A model generated the notes under the pieces. That model was not told the origin of the DNA and made no database searches. It saw nothing but the letters and a program-made list of their open reading frames with translations. Shown here one piece after another: positions 26,231 to 35,827 of a stretch of 64,000 bases of DNA. Every line of letters begins with the position of its first letter. Position 1 is the first letter of the stretch. Origin of the DNA: Sphingopyxis macrogoltabida (GTDB lineage: Bacteria; Pseudomonadota; Alphaproteobacteria; Sphingomonadales; Sphingomonadaceae); NCBI RefSeq assembly GCF_001307295.1, contig NZ_CP012700.1, positions 1,987,001-2,051,000 of the forward strand. The letters run 5' to 3'. The position numbers and the translations under genes were made by a program.

Positions 26231-26266
26231 AAAAGAAAGGGCCGCACGGCTCTCGCTATACGGCCC
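26231..26266 (-). terminator. intrinsic terminator after the exported hypothetical gene
   Basis: On the minus strand GGGCCG pairs with CGGCCC across a second inner helix, followed by TTTCTTTT. It separates the exported-protein gene from queC, so queC needs a promoter of its own in the 60 bases before its start. Confidence 0.75.
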
Positions 26267-26364
26267 AAGTCGGCAAGAAGCCGTTAGGGAGAAGGACACA
26301 CATCGGTGCGTCGTGATTCCGAAGCTAATCGCCGATGGTTAACATCGCGTTACGAAACCGGCGG

Positions 26365-26781
26365 TCAGTTCGCCGCGGTGCAAGCCCCCACCCGCCGCGC
26401 CTCGATCGCCTGCGAGAAGGGCCGGCCTTCGGCAATGCCCTGCGTGTCGATCTGGACCAGCCGGTTGGTTTCGGCGCGAATGCTGGTGCGGCCGTGCCCG
26501 GCGCCGGGGCAGGTGTAATGGACCGTCACCGAATTGGGCACATCCTCGATGACATAGCGCGAGCAGCCCGAGCGCGGGTGGTAGATCTGGATCATCCGCC
26601 GCGCGTCACCGAGGCAGAAGGTTTTCACCACATCGGGTTTGCCGCGTTCGCGAAGCTGCCAGCTGCCCTTTTCGAGCCGGTCGAGCATCGCCAGCGATGG
26701 CGCTTGCGCGGGGACGGTGCTCGCACCGGCAAAGGCAAATGCCGCCACAGACCATCGCATGAAGGGAGCCAAGATCGCCAT
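26365..26781 (-). CDS. exported hypothetical protein (DUF3617-like)
   Basis: 138 aa with a signal peptide (ILAPFMRWSVAAFAFAGASTVPAQA). The mature part has GSWQLRERG, four conserved-looking Cys (FCLGD, SGCSRY, HYTCPGAG, GACTAA) and a beta-rich pattern like DUF3617-type periplasmic proteins. Function unknown. A GTG at 26787 is an alternative start. Monocistronic, with its own terminator. Confidence 0.7.
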   Translation of the reverse strand: MAILAPFMRWSVAAFAFAGASTVPAQAPSLAMLDRLEKGSWQLRERGKPDVVKTFCLGDARRMIQIYHPRSGCSRYVIEDVPNSVTVHYTCPGAGHGRTSIRAETNRLVQIDTQGIAEGRPFSQAIEARRVGACTAAN

Positions 26782-26928
26782 TTCCACCTATCCACTGGCC
26801 GCCCGGCACGGGCGAAATTGCGACCCCGTTTGACACAAGGTAGCGATACCTCGACAGGATTTCAACCGTTTGGCGCTGGATTGCCTCGTTTCGCCGTCTC
26901 GATTTGCGACGAAATGTCGCCCGGCGGC

Positions 26929-27843
26929 TCAGGAACGCGACGCGATGTCGTCGAGCGCGATCGGGAAGATGCGCGAGCAAAAGGCGCAGTCGACGACGAT
27001 CTTCCCTTGCTCGTCGGCCATGTCCTGCCGCTCGGTCTCGGGAAATTGTGCGAGCACGCCGGCGAAATAATCGGGGCTGCACCGGCAGCCGCGCGATACC
27101 GCAACGCCGGGCTCGATCCGCACCTCGTCCTCGTGAAACAGCCGCCAGGCGAGCGTTTCGAGCGAGGTCGCCGGATCGGTCAATTCCTCGTCCTTCAAGG
27201 TCGCACCGATCGTCTTCGCATGCTCCCACTCGGGAAGGTCGTGGCGGACGTGCAGGCGGTCGCGCCCCACCTCGCCCTCGGGAAGGTGCTGGAGCAGCAT
27301 CCCGCCGGCGACGCAGCCCGCCTCGGCGTCGTGGCGCGCGGCGAGCTTGATCAAACTCGAAATCTGCTCCGACTGCTCGAAATAATGCTCGGCCGCGGCG
27401 CCGATCGACGCGCCCTCGAGCGGAACGATGCCCTGATAGCGCTCGCCGGTCGCCTCCTGGTCGAAGGTGATCGCAAGGAAGCCCTCGCCGAACAGCGCGA
27501 ACAGCGTCGGGTCCGAACCCACTTCGGCCAGCCGTTCGGCATCGAACTTCAGATAGCCGCGCAGCTCGCCGCCGCGATAATCGCAGACGAGCAGTTCGAC
27601 CGGCCCGCCGCCGGTCTGCGCCTGCAACGTCATCTGCCCGCCTTCGGTCTTGAGCGTCGAGCCGAGCAACACGGTCAGGACGAGCGCTTCGGCGAGTAGC
27701 TTTTCGGCGACCGGCGGATAGCTGTGCGCCGCCATGATCGTGTTGAGCACGGGGCCGAGCCGCACGAACCGGCCGCGGACATGCCGCGCGGCGATGGTGA
27801 AGACCAACGGCTGGTCGAACCAGGTTTCGATCGTTTCGCTCAT
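26929..27843 (-). CDS. hslO: redox-regulated holdase chaperone Hsp33
   Basis: 304-aa cytosolic chaperone activated by oxidation. The C-terminal zinc switch is intact: Cys253 and Cys255 (GCRCSPDY) and Cys286, Cys289 (CAFC). The N-terminal domain has [12 protein letters not shown] and [15 protein letters not shown] core blocks. The start ATG 27843 overlaps the argF stop, so it is coupled to the arginine genes, an arrangement common in alphaproteobacteria. Confidence 0.95.
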   Translation of the reverse strand: MSETIETWFDQPLVFTIAARHVRGRFVRLGPVLNTIMAAHSYPPVAEKLLAEALVLTVLLGSTLKTEGGQMTLQAQTGGGPVELLVCDYRGGELRGYLKFDAERLAEVGSDPTLFALFGEGFLAITFDQEATGERYQGIVPLEGASIGAAAEHYFEQSEQISSLIKLAARHDAEAGCVAGGMLLQHLPEGEVGRDRLHVRHDLPEWEHAKTIGATLKDEELTDPATSLETLAWRLFHEDEVRIEPGVAVSRGCRCSPDYFAGVLAQFPETERQDMADEQGKIVVDCAFCSRIFPIALDDIASRS

Positions 27844-28763
27844 AGCTTGCCGAGTGCCCAGAGCAGGATCGACTTCTGCGCGTGGACGCGGTTTTCGGCT
27901 TCGTCCCAGATGCGCGATTGCGGGCCGTCCATCACCGCGTCGACCACTTCTTCGCCGCGATGCGCGGGAAGGCAGTGGAGGAAGATCGCGTCATCCTTCG
28001 CCGCGGCCATCAGCCGCTCGTCGACCTGATAGGGCGCCATCGCCGCGAGCTTGTTATGCGCATGATCCTGTCCCATCGACACCCAGGTGTCGGTGACGAC
28101 GAGGTCAGCGCCGGCCGCCGCTTCGCGTGCGTTGCGCACGATGTCGATGCGGCTGCCCTTTGCGCGCGCCGCCTCGACGAACGTCGCATCGGGATCATAG
28201 CCCTGCGGGACGCCGGCGCGGATATGAAAGCCGAACAGTCCGGCCGCCTCGATCAGCGAAGCGAGCACATTGTTGCCGTCGCCGAGCCAGGCGAGTTCAA
28301 GGCCGGGGAGCGACTTGCCGTTTTCGACGATCGTCAGCAGATCGGCGACGATCTGGCACGGGTGCGACAGGTCGGTCAGCCCGTTGATCACCGGGACGCT
28401 CGCATATTCGGCGAGTTCCTCGGCCTTTTCATGATGGTCGGTGCGGATCATGATCGCATCGGCATAGCGCGACAGGACGCGCGCCGTGTCGGCGATCGTC
28501 TCGCCGCGGCCGAGCTGGGTCACGCCCGCATCCATGATCATCGACGCGCCGCCAAGCTGGCGGATCGCGATGTCGAACGACGCGCGGGTGCGCGTCGAAT
28601 TCTTCTCGAACACCATCGCCAGCACATGCCCGGCGAGCGGGGCATCGGCATCGGCTTTCGCCTTGGGCCAGCCCGCGCGCGCCGCCTTGCGATCGATCGC
28701 GTCGGCAAGCATCGCCGCGACCGCGTCCCCGCCCGCGTCGGACAGGTTCAGGAAATTCCGCAT
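27840..28763 (-). CDS. argF: ornithine carbamoyltransferase
   Basis: Makes citrulline from ornithine and carbamoyl phosphate. 307 aa. Carbamoyl-phosphate loop FEKNSTRTR, then [35 protein letters not shown] and the ornithine-loop [11 protein letters not shown] are all intact. ATG 28763 used; the extra open frame upstream overlaps argD. Second gene of argD-argF-hslO. Confidence 0.95.
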   Translation of the reverse strand: MRNFLNLSDAGGDAVAAMLADAIDRKAARAGWPKAKADADAPLAGHVLAMVFEKNSTRTRASFDIAIRQLGGASMIMDAGVTQLGRGETIADTARVLSRYADAIMIRTDHHEKAEELAEYASVPVINGLTDLSHPCQIVADLLTIVENGKSLPGLELAWLGDGNNVLASLIEAAGLFGFHIRAGVPQGYDPDATFVEAARAKGSRIDIVRNAREAAAGADLVVTDTWVSMGQDHAHNKLAAMAPYQVDERLMAAAKDDAIFLHCLPAHRGEEVVDAVMDGPQSRIWDEAENRVHAQKSILLWALGKL

Positions 28764-28794
28764 CACGCCCTCCGTTCTGCAGGAACGGAAAACA

Positions 28795-29982
28795 TCAGGA
28801 CTCGGGCGGCGTATAGCTCGCCGCGCCCGCCGACAGTTTCTCGATGAATTCAGCGATATGGCTGTCGTCGATGTTGAGCGGCGGCAGCACGCGGACGACA
28901 TTCTCCCCCGCCGCGACGGTGAGCAGCCCGTGGTTGTCGCGCAGATGCGCGACGAAGGCGCGGCTGTCCGAATTGAGCTTGAGGCCGAGCATCAGGCCGA
29001 CGCCGCGGACGCTGTCGAAGAGCTGGTCGTGGTTCGGAATGAGCTGCTCGAGCGCACCGCGCAGCCGTTCGCCGGTCGCCTTCACCTGATCGAGGAAACC
29101 GTCCTCGAGCACGACGTCGAGTACCGCCTGCCCCGCCGCGCAGGCGAGCGGGTTGCCGCCATAGGTCGACCCGTGCGTGCCGATGACCATGCCGCGCGCC
29201 GCTTTCTCGGTCGCGAGGCACGCGCCCATCGGGAAGCCGCCGCCGATACCCTTGGCGCTCGCCATGATATCGGGGGTGACGCCATAATGTTCATAGGCAT
29301 AGAGATGGCCGGTCCGCGCGACGCCGCACTGGACTTCGTCGAAGACGAGCATCAGGTCGCGCTGGTCGCAGACGTCGCGCAGCGCCTGCAGGAACGGCTG
29401 CGACGCCGGGCGAATGCCGCCCTCGCCCTGGATCGGTTCGACAAGGAAGCCCCCCGTATTGTCGTCGACCAGATCGAGCGCGGCGTTGATGTCGTCGAAC
29501 GGCGCATAAGCGAAGCCGGGCAGCAGCGGATCGAAACCCTTGCGCAGCTTCTCCTGATTGGTCGCCGAGATCGTCCCGAGCGTGCGGCCGTGGAAGGCAT
29601 TGTTGAAGGTGATCAGCGTGTGCTTCTGCGGATTGTCCCCGCTCGAATGATAGGCGCGCGCCGTCTTGATCGCACATTCGACCGCCTCGGCGCCCGAATT
29701 GGTCAGGAAGACCGTGTCGGCAAAAGTGTTCTCGACCAGCCGCGCGGCATAGGCCTCGCCCTGCGGGCTGCCGTAGAGGTTCGAGACGTGCATCAGCGTC
29801 GCCGCCTGATCCTGGATCGCTTTCGTCAGGTGCGGATGGCCATGACCGAGCAGGTTGACCGCGATGCCGCTCGCAAAGTCAAGATAACGCTCGTCGCGCT
29901 CGCCGATCAGATAAGCGCCCTCGCCACGCACCGGACGCACACCGCACCGGGGGTATACGGGCATCAGCGGCGTGATCGTCAT
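28795..29982 (-). CDS. argD: acetylornithine aminotransferase
   Basis: PLP enzyme of arginine synthesis. 395 aa: GSEAxE-like [31 protein letters not shown], the PLP lysine in [13 protein letters not shown], and [17 protein letters not shown] 29982 follows AGGTGA with six-base spacing; a GTG at 29991 is possible. First gene of the argD-argF-hslO operon. Confidence 0.95.
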   Translation of the reverse strand: MTITPLMPVYPRCGVRPVRGEGAYLIGERDERYLDFASGIAVNLLGHGHPHLTKAIQDQAATLMHVSNLYGSPQGEAYAARLVENTFADTVFLTNSGAEAVECAIKTARAYHSSGDNPQKHTLITFNNAFHGRTLGTISATNQEKLRKGFDPLLPGFAYAPFDDINAALDLVDDNTGGFLVEPIQGEGGIRPASQPFLQALRDVCDQRDLMLVFDEVQCGVARTGHLYAYEHYGVTPDIMASAKGIGGGFPMGACLATEKAARGMVIGTHGSTYGGNPLACAAGQAVLDVVLEDGFLDQVKATGERLRGALEQLIPNHDQLFDSVRGVGLMLGLKLNSDSRAFVAHLRDNHGLLTVAAGENVVRVLPPLNIDDSHIAEFIEKLSAGAASYTPPES

Positions 29983-30097
29983 GGGCTTCACCTTTCAGTC
30001 AAAAGTAAAAAGGCGACCCCAAAACGGGCCGCCCTTGGTCGGACCGCCCCTATACTGCCGCAGCCGGAGCCGCGTCAACACGCGGGGCGCGACGGGT

Positions 30098-31084
30098 TCA
30101 GAGCGACTTGCCGGCCTCCATCGTCAGCGTCAGCGAATGCTTGCGCGCTTCGGGATCGTACATTGACGACGCGACGATCACTTCATCGACGCCCGTGCGT
30201 TCGACGAAGGCCTTGAGCCCCGCAGCAACGTCGTCGGCGGTTCCGACCGCCGAACATTGCAAGACATGGTCGAGGATCGCGCGCGCATTCGGCGGCAGGC
30301 TGTCCTTATAGCCCGCAAGCGGCGGTTTCATCTTGCCCGGATTGCCGGTGCGCAATGCGACGAAGGCCTGTTGCTGCGACGAGGCAAGCAGTTCGGCTTC
30401 CTCGCGGGTGTCGGCGGCAAAGACATTGAACGCCGCCGCGGTATAAGGCTCGGACAATTGTGCCGAGGGCTTGAAGTTGCGGCGATAGATGTCGAGCGCT
30501 TCGTCGAGCGCGTCGGGCGCGAAATGGCTGGCGAAGGCATAGGGTAGCCCGAGCATCGCCGCGAGCTGCGCGCCGAACAGGCTCGATCCCAATATCCAGA
30601 GCGGAACGTTCGTCCCCTCCCCGGGCACGGCGCGAATGCCGAGTTGCTCGTCACCCGCCAGAAAGGCCTGGAGCTCGACGACGTCCTGCGGAAACTGCCG
30701 CTCGTCGCTCGCGAGATTGCGGCGGAGCGCCCTCGCGACAATGCCGTCCGACCCCGGCGCGCGCCCGAGCCCGAGATCGACCCGGCCCGGAAACAGCGCC
30801 TCCAATGTCCCGAACTGCTCGGCGATCACCATCGGCGCATGGTTCGGCAGCATGATGCCGCCCGCGCCGATGCGGATCGTCGAGGTCGCCTGCCCGATAT
30901 GCGCGAGCACGACCGACGTCGCAGCACTGGCGATCCCCGCCATCCCGTGATGTTCGGCGACCCAATAGCGTTCGTAACCGAGCGCCTCGGCATGACGGGC
31001 GAGATCGGCGGCGTTGGCGAGCGACTGGGCGATCGAACCGGTGTCGGTGACGGGCACGAGATCGAGGAAGGAGAGTTTCGTCAT
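30098..31084 (-). CDS. LLM-class flavin-dependent oxidoreductase (luciferase-like)
   Basis: 328 aa bacterial-luciferase-like protein. N-terminal LSFLDLVPV, YWVAEHHGM, then RIGAGGIMLPNHAP and the long LGLGRAPGSD block place it with the YhbW/LuxA-like group of F420- or FMN-dependent oxidoreductases. Substrate unknown. Monocistronic. Confidence 0.85.
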   Translation of the reverse strand: MTKLSFLDLVPVTDTGSIAQSLANAADLARHAEALGYERYWVAEHHGMAGIASAATSVVLAHIGQATSTIRIGAGGIMLPNHAPMVIAEQFGTLEALFPGRVDLGLGRAPGSDGIVARALRRNLASDERQFPQDVVELQAFLAGDEQLGIRAVPGEGTNVPLWILGSSLFGAQLAAMLGLPYAFASHFAPDALDEALDIYRRNFKPSAQLSEPYTAAAFNVFAADTREEAELLASSQQQAFVALRTGNPGKMKPPLAGYKDSLPPNARAILDHVLQCSAVGTADDVAAGLKAFVERTGVDEVIVASSMYDPEARKHSLTLTMEAGKSL

Positions 31085-31151
31085 GAAACTGATATGCGGT
31101 GGCGGGGCAGCGGGTTCAACCGCAGCGCTGCGCGAGCATGACGAAGAAAAA

Positions 31152-31604
31152 CTATGCCCGCTCGTCCTTGGGCGAGCCCATCAGCACATAGGTGGTGATC
31201 GAATGCACCTGCGGCAGCACCCCAAGCACCTCGGTGTGGAAATGCTTGTACGCCGCCAGATCCTCGGTCTCGACACGAAGCAGATATTCGATCGTGCCGG
31301 TGACATTGTGGCATTCGCGCACTTCGGGCGCGGTCGCCATCGCCGCCTCGAAACCGACCTGCGACTTCTTCGTATGCGACGACAGTCCGACGGCGACATA
31401 GGCGATGAACGAGAGACCGCGCTTCGCGGGGTCGATCTGCGCGCGATAGCCGGTTATGACACCGCTGCGTTCGAGTTCCTGAACGCGGCGCAGGCACGCC
31501 GAAGGCGAAAGCCCGACCCGCTCGGCGAGTTCGAGGTTCGAGATTCGCCCATCGAACGATAGCTCGTGCAATATCTTGCGGCCTATGTCATCCATCCTAG
31601 TCAT
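31152..31604 (-). CDS. Lrp/AsnC family transcriptional regulator
   Basis: 150 aa: N-terminal winged helix (DDIGRKILHELSFDGRISNLELAERVGLSPSACLRRVQ region) and a C-terminal RAM/AsnC ligand domain. Starts at 31613 or 31595 are possible. Divergent from a LysE-family exporter with 73 bases between, the classic layout of an amino-acid-sensing regulator beside its target exporter. Confidence 0.88.
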   Translation of the reverse strand: MTRMDDIGRKILHELSFDGRISNLELAERVGLSPSACLRRVQELERSGVITGYRAQIDPAKRGLSFIAYVAVGLSSHTKKSQVGFEAAMATAPEVRECHNVTGTIEYLLRVETEDLAAYKHFHTEVLGVLPQVHSITTYVLMGSPKDERA

Positions 31605-31677
31605 TGATTGCATATTCTAGACCATCGCCGCCGATCTTTGCAATCCATCGCGTTATGAAACGCATTATGTTGTGCGC

Positions 31678-32268
31678 ATGGAACAGACCACCCTCGCCGC
31701 GCTTTCCGCCTTCGCGCTCGTCTCGTCGATCACGCCGGGGCCGAACAATATGATGCTGATGGCGTCGGGCGCCAATTTTGGCCTGCGCCGCACCGTGCCG
31801 CACGCCCTCGGCGTCGGGATCGGCTTCACGCTGATGATCGTCCTCGTCGGGATCGGGCTGATGGGCCTGTTCGACCTGTTCCCGGTGCTGAACCTCGTGC
31901 TCAAGGTGGTGAGCGTCGCCTATCTCCTGTGGCTGGCGTGGAAGATCGCCCACGCCGCCGCACCCGACACCGAAAGCGGCGCCCGCGGCAGGCCGATGAC
32001 CTTCGTGCAGGCGATGCTGTTCCAGTGGGTCAACCCCAAGGCCTGGTCGATGGCGCTGACCGCGATCGCGCTCTACGCGCCCGACCGCAATCTCGCCGCG
32101 GTGCTGCTCGTTGCGATCGTCTTCGGTCTCGTCAACCTGCCGTCGACCAGCCTGTGGGCGGTGATGGGCACCGCGCTGCGCGGCTGGCTGTCGAGCCCGG
32201 TACGGCTCAGGGCCTTCAACTGGACGATGGCGGCGCTGCTCGTCGGATCGCTCGTGCTGCTGATCTGA
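31678..32268 (+). CDS. LysE/RhtB family exporter
   Basis: 196-aa inner-membrane protein with about five to six helices. The N-terminal SSITPGPNNMMLM block is the LysE/RhtB signature, and VNPKAWSMAL is the second conserved block. Probably exports an amino acid or derivative. Divergent from the Lrp-like regulator; the shared 73-base region contains ATTGCA and TGCAAT in inverted orientation 27 bases apart. GTG 31672 is an alternative start. Confidence 0.87.
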   Translation: MEQTTLAALSAFALVSSITPGPNNMMLMASGANFGLRRTVPHALGVGIGFTLMIVLVGIGLMGLFDLFPVLNLVLKVVSVAYLLWLAWKIAHAAAPDTESGARGRPMTFVQAMLFQWVNPKAWSMALTAIALYAPDRNLAAVLLVAIVFGLVNLPSTSLWAVMGTALRGWLSSPVRLRAFNWTMAALLVGSLVLLI

Positions 32269-32336
32269 CCCGATTGCAAGGTTGCGAGACGCAACCTATG
32301 CACGGCGCTCCCTTCCCCTGACCGGAGAACAGAGCC

Positions 32337-33353
32337 ATGCAGAGCCGCCGCCTCGGAAAAAGTGCCATCCATGTGTCCGACATCTGCATGGGGACGATGA
32401 CCTTCGGCAGCCAGACCGACGAAGCGGAAGCGTTTCGCGTCCTCGACCGCTGTTTCGACGCCGGGATCAACTTCTACGACACTGCCGAGGGCTATCCCGT
32501 GCCGCCTGACACCAAATGGGTAGGCCGCACCGAGGAGATCGTCGGCCGCTGGATGAAGACCAAGCCGCGCGACGCGATCATCATGGCAACCAAGGTTTCG
32601 GGACCGAGCCATGTCTGGTTCAAGTCGCCGTGCCGCGGCGGAATGACCGCGCTCGACCGCAAGAACATCTTCCAGGCGATCGATGACAGCCTGACCCGCC
32701 TCCAGACCGACTATGTCGACCTGTACCAGACGCATTGGCCCGACCATGATGCGCCCTATGACGAGATGATGGATGCGCTCGACGAACTCGTCCGCGTCGG
32801 CAAAGTCCGCATCCTCGGCTGCTCGAACGAGACGAGCTGGGGGCTGATGAAATCGCTCGCGGCCTCGGAAAAGCTCGGCGTCGCGCGCTATCACACGATC
32901 CAGAATAATTTCAGCCTCAACAACCGCCGTTTCGAGGACGAGCTGGCGCAGGTTTGCCGGCAGGAGGGAGTCAGCCTGATCCCCTATTCGCCGCTCGCGG
33001 GCGGGGTGCTGTCGGGCAAATATCAGGGCGGCGCGACGCCCGAAGGCGCCCGTTTTTCGCGCTACCTGAAGATGGAAGGCCGGCAAGCGGCGATGGGGCG
33101 GCGGTTCGTCAACGAACGGAGCCTCGCCGCAACCGAACGTTACCTCAAGATCGCCGCCGACGCCGGACTGCACCCGGTGACGATGGCGACGGCTTGGTCG
33201 AAACAGCACGACTTCGTCGCCTCGACGATCGTCGGGGTCAGCGCCGACGATCAGGTCCAGCCGATCCTCGATGCGATGGAACTGGTGCTCGACGACGATG
33301 TGATGAAGGCGCTGCACAAGGTAAGCCGGGACATCCTCTACCCGATGGGGTGA
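32337..33353 (+). CDS. Tas-like aldo/keto reductase
   Basis: 338-aa NADPH-dependent aldo/keto reductase, a barrel with the tetrad Asp and Tyr in FYDTAEGYPVP, Lys in MATKVSGPS and His in YQTHWPD. The AEGYPVPP...VGRTEEIVG stretch and KVSGPS match the E. coli Tas branch rather than generic AKRs. Substrate unknown. Its last 16 bases overlap the end of the convergent hypothetical gene. Confidence 0.88.
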   Translation: MQSRRLGKSAIHVSDICMGTMTFGSQTDEAEAFRVLDRCFDAGINFYDTAEGYPVPPDTKWVGRTEEIVGRWMKTKPRDAIIMATKVSGPSHVWFKSPCRGGMTALDRKNIFQAIDDSLTRLQTDYVDLYQTHWPDHDAPYDEMMDALDELVRVGKVRILGCSNETSWGLMKSLAASEKLGVARYHTIQNNFSLNNRRFEDELAQVCRQEGVSLIPYSPLAGGVLSGKYQGGATPEGARFSRYLKMEGRQAAMGRRFVNERSLAATERYLKIAADAGLHPVTMATAWSKQHDFVASTIVGVSADDQVQPILDAMELVLDDDVMKALHKVSRDILYPMG

Positions 33354-33907
33354 AGGCCCGGCCATTCGAGGACGAGCGCTTCGCCGGGGCGGAGCGCCCG
33401 CCATGCCTTTGCGAGCCGGTCGAACGCACCGAACACCTGCGGCCTAGCGGCGTCCAGCCGGGCGCGCTCGTCGGCGCTCAGCGATGCGCGCGTCCGGTCG
33501 GCCTCGCCGCGCGCGGCGCGCTGTGCGGCGCTGTCGGGCCGGGTGGCGCTCCGCCAGTCGACGTCGAACAGGAAAGCGGCGAGTTCGGACAATTCGCCCT
33601 CGCGCCCCTGCGCCCTCACCAGCTTCGCGCCCTTGGCGACCTGTTTGCGCGCCGCACGCTGGCGTTCCTTCGCCGACAGCTCCCCGCCAGCCTCGACATG
33701 GAACGACCCGGCATCGCCACCCGCCGCGATCTGACCGAACACGCCGTTTTTCAGGCCGAGCGCAGCCTCGACGACGAAATGGACCATGTCATGCGGCAGG
33801 TCGGGATCGAAACCGGGCGCCGGATCCATGACGAGCGCCGGGCCGGCGCCGCGCTCGATACGCATGCTGTAGCGGCGTTCGCCCGAACGGATGAAATGGA
33901 CTTTCAC
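33338..33907 (-). CDS. hypothetical protein
   Basis: 189 aa with no signal or membrane helix. Begins KVHFIRSGERRYSMRI; has HDMVHFVVEAALGLKNGVFGQ, then a basic/acidic helical segment (residues 75-150), and ends GEALVLEWPGLHPIG. Codon use matches neighbours. Unrecognised. Divergent from the DUF411 gene. Confidence 0.7.
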   Translation of the reverse strand: MKVHFIRSGERRYSMRIERGAGPALVMDPAPGFDPDLPHDMVHFVVEAALGLKNGVFGQIAAGGDAGSFHVEAGGELSAKERQRAARKQVAKGAKLVRAQGREGELSELAAFLFDVDWRSATRPDSAAQRAARGEADRTRASLSADERARLDAARPQVFGAFDRLAKAWRALRPGEALVLEWPGLHPIG

Positions 33908-33954
33908 GTGTCCCCCCTATAGGCTCGCCGCACCCTCTGCCAAAAGGATTTGCG

Positions 33955-34422
33955 ATGACCTCTGTCCGCCGCGCGTTTTACGCCCTCGCCGCATTCTCCG
34001 CCGTAATCGGCACCGCGCATGCCGCCAATCCGACGATGTTCCGCGACGCCGGCTGCGGTTGCTGCCTGAAATGGCTGGAACAGGTGCAGGCATCGTTCGG
34101 CAAGAAGGCGGTGATCATCAACTCGCGGGACATGACCGCGGTGAAGGACAAGCAGGGCGTGCCGCAGGCCCTGCGTAGCTGCCACACCGTGCTCGTCGGC
34201 GGCTATGTGATCGAGGGCCATGTTCCCGCCAAGGAGATCGCCCGCCTGCTCCGCGAGAAGCCCAAGGGCGTCAAGGGTCTTGCGGTCGGCGGGATGCCGA
34301 TGGGGTCGCCCGGCATGGAGCATGGCGATCACCGCGAAGCCTATAAGGTCATGACCTTTGGCCCCGCCGGCCAGCGCGTCTATGCGAGCTATGCCGCAAG
34401 CGGCGGCGCCCACGCGCACTGA
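33955..34422 (+). CDS. DUF411 periplasmic metal-binding-like protein
   Basis: 155 aa with a signal peptide (RRAFYALAAFSAVIGTAHA-A). The mature part begins with MFRDAGCGCCLKWLE, the CxC-C motif of DUF411 proteins, thioredoxin-like proteins often encoded in copper-resistance loci (CopG-like). RSCHTVLVGGYVIEGHVP is the second conserved block. The His-rich tail (HGDH, HAH) could bind metal. No other copper genes are adjacent. Confidence 0.85.
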   Translation: MTSVRRAFYALAAFSAVIGTAHAANPTMFRDAGCGCCLKWLEQVQASFGKKAVIINSRDMTAVKDKQGVPQALRSCHTVLVGGYVIEGHVPAKEIARLLREKPKGVKGLAVGGMPMGSPGMEHGDHREAYKVMTFGPAGQRVYASYAASGGAHAH

Positions 34423-34440
34423 GCGGCGACATTTTCGTAT

Positions 34441-34518
34441 CCGTTCGCATCGAGCGAAGTCGAGATGCCCCTCGGTCGTGCACGCCTTCGGTGTCTCGAC
34501 TTCGCTCGACACGAACGG
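34441..34518. repeat. palindromic intergenic repeat, family D (copy 1)
   Basis: Starts CCGTTCGCATCGAGCGAAG and ends with the complementary CTTCGCTCGACACGAACGG. Copies 2 and 3 are at 51279-51360 and 63836-63917. The arms differ by one base-pair switch (GCAT/ACAC), and both forms are seen in each copy. Here it ends four bases from the stop of the converging dienelactone-hydrolase-like gene. Confidence 0.85.
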
Positions 34519-34522
34519 AAAG

Positions 34523-35401
34523 CTAGACAGGCTTTAACTCGGCCTTGAACAGCTCGAGCATCCGGCCCCACGCCTTTTCGGCAGCGGCTTCGTTATAGGC
34601 GCGGCCGTCGGGCGGGCACCAGCCGTGCATCGCACCTTCATAAACTTCGACCTCGTGCCAGTGCGGCGACGGCGCGAGCACTTCCTTCAGCAAGACCTTC
34701 TCGTTCGGCGTTTCCTTGTCGTCATTGTCGGCGATCGCGAACAGATAGCCCGCGTTGGTATCGCCGATCAGCAAGTGCGGACTGTCGGGCTTGTCGGTGG
34801 CGACGCCGCCGCCGTGAAAACTCGCCGCGGCGCCGACGCGGTTCGGGCTGAGCGCGGCTGTGTAAATCGTCATCGCGCCGCCCATGCAATAGCCGGTGGT
34901 GCCGATCCGGCGCTTCGTATCGACCTCCGGCTGCGCATCGAGAAACGCGAGATGCGCCTTTGCATCGACCTCCACCGGTGCCCGGGTGAGCTGTTTCAGA
35001 TAACCGAAGAGTTTCTCGCGCACCGCGGGCACGTTGAAATCGTTCGCCGCATCGACGACGGGCGACTTCTGCCAGCGGTAGAAGGGGTTGACGGTCAGCA
35101 CCGCATAGCCCTCTGCGGCCAGGCGGTCGGCCATCTGGCGGAAGGCCGGACGTAAACCCCGGATGTCTGGCCACACCAGCACGCCGGGATGCTTGCCCTC
35201 GGCGGGCGCGACGAAATAGGCGTCGGCGGTCCCGTCGTCGGTCGCGATCGTGACGTCGCGGCCCTTCACCGGCTTGCCCGCCATCGCCTGCACCGGGAGC
35301 ATCGTCGCGAGCGCACACGCGCCGGCAAGCGCGGTGAAGCTGCGTCGCCCGACGGGCATTCCGGCGCGGTCGAGATCGGCTTCGGTGGCTTCGGTACACA
35401 T
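34523..35401 (-). CDS. dienelactone hydrolase family protein, exported
   Basis: 292-aa alpha/beta hydrolase with the Cys nucleophile of dienelactone hydrolases in TTGYCMGGAMT, Asp in the LFAIADNDDKETP area and His in GAMHGWCPPDGR. The N-terminus has GRRSFTALAGACALATMLPVQAMA, a Tat-like signal (Arg-Arg-Ser-Phe), so it is probably periplasmic. Substrate unknown. Convergent with the DUF411 gene; repeats lie on both sides. Confidence 0.85.
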   Translation of the reverse strand: MCTEATEADLDRAGMPVGRRSFTALAGACALATMLPVQAMAGKPVKGRDVTIATDDGTADAYFVAPAEGKHPGVLVWPDIRGLRPAFRQMADRLAAEGYAVLTVNPFYRWQKSPVVDAANDFNVPAVREKLFGYLKQLTRAPVEVDAKAHLAFLDAQPEVDTKRRIGTTGYCMGGAMTIYTAALSPNRVGAAASFHGGGVATDKPDSPHLLIGDTNAGYLFAIADNDDKETPNEKVLLKEVLAPSPHWHEVEVYEGAMHGWCPPDGRAYNEAAAEKAWGRMLELFKAELKPV

Positions 35402-35695
35402 GATGTCTCTCCTTGGGGGATTCGAGAAAGTGGCGGAAAACTGCGTAACTTTACGCGCGATTCATATCAGGGGCGTTGTGTTCCCCGGGGCGCAAGCCGG
35501 AGGCCGTGCGGCGAAGGGTCCATCACAGGTCTGGACCCCGGCTCTCGCCGGGGCGCAGCAAATGCCGTGTGCCAAAAACGACAGAAAACTGCGTAACTTC
35601 ATTCGCGATTGGCCTTTCGGTTACGCGGGCAAACCGGTCAGCGCCTCGCACCGCCGCAGGCTAATATGGCGATCTTTTTTAGGACAGCGTTTTTT
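35402..35695. repeat. repeat-rich gene-free region with a 16-base direct repeat
   Basis: GAAAACTGCGTAACTT occurs at 35436-35451 and again at 35584-35599, 148 bases apart, each followed by a CGCGATT. Between them is a degenerate family-A arm (35531-35557) whose partner near 35481-35500 is weak. No ORF with coding character was found here. It looks like a decayed mosaic of repeats. Confidence 0.65.
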
Positions 35696-35827
35696 CCTCC
35701 CTGTGGCGCAGCCATGGGGAGGTGGCAGCGCGAAGCGCTGACGGAGGGGCCATTGCGCAGCGTTGCGGCCCCTCCACCATCCGCTTCGCGGACGGTCCCC
35801 CTCCCCATCGCTACGCGACAGGGAGGA
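35696..35827. repeat. long palindromic repeat, family E (copy 1)
   Basis: Begins TCCTCCCTGTGGCGCAGC and ends with a GGGAGGA arm. Internal elements: ATGGGGAGGTGGCAGCGCGA, CGAAGCGCTGACGGAGGGGC, CCCCTCCACCAT and CCCCCTCCCCA. Copy 2 is at 62204-62332. The element ends directly at the HAD-gene stop codon (35828). It folds as one long hairpin with an inner GCGAAGCGC-like loop. Confidence 0.85.

Noticed and set aside
26172..26364. preQ1 riboswitch in front of queC
   Set aside because: No aptamer-like pseudoknot was recognised; the hairpin found is the terminator of the preceding gene.
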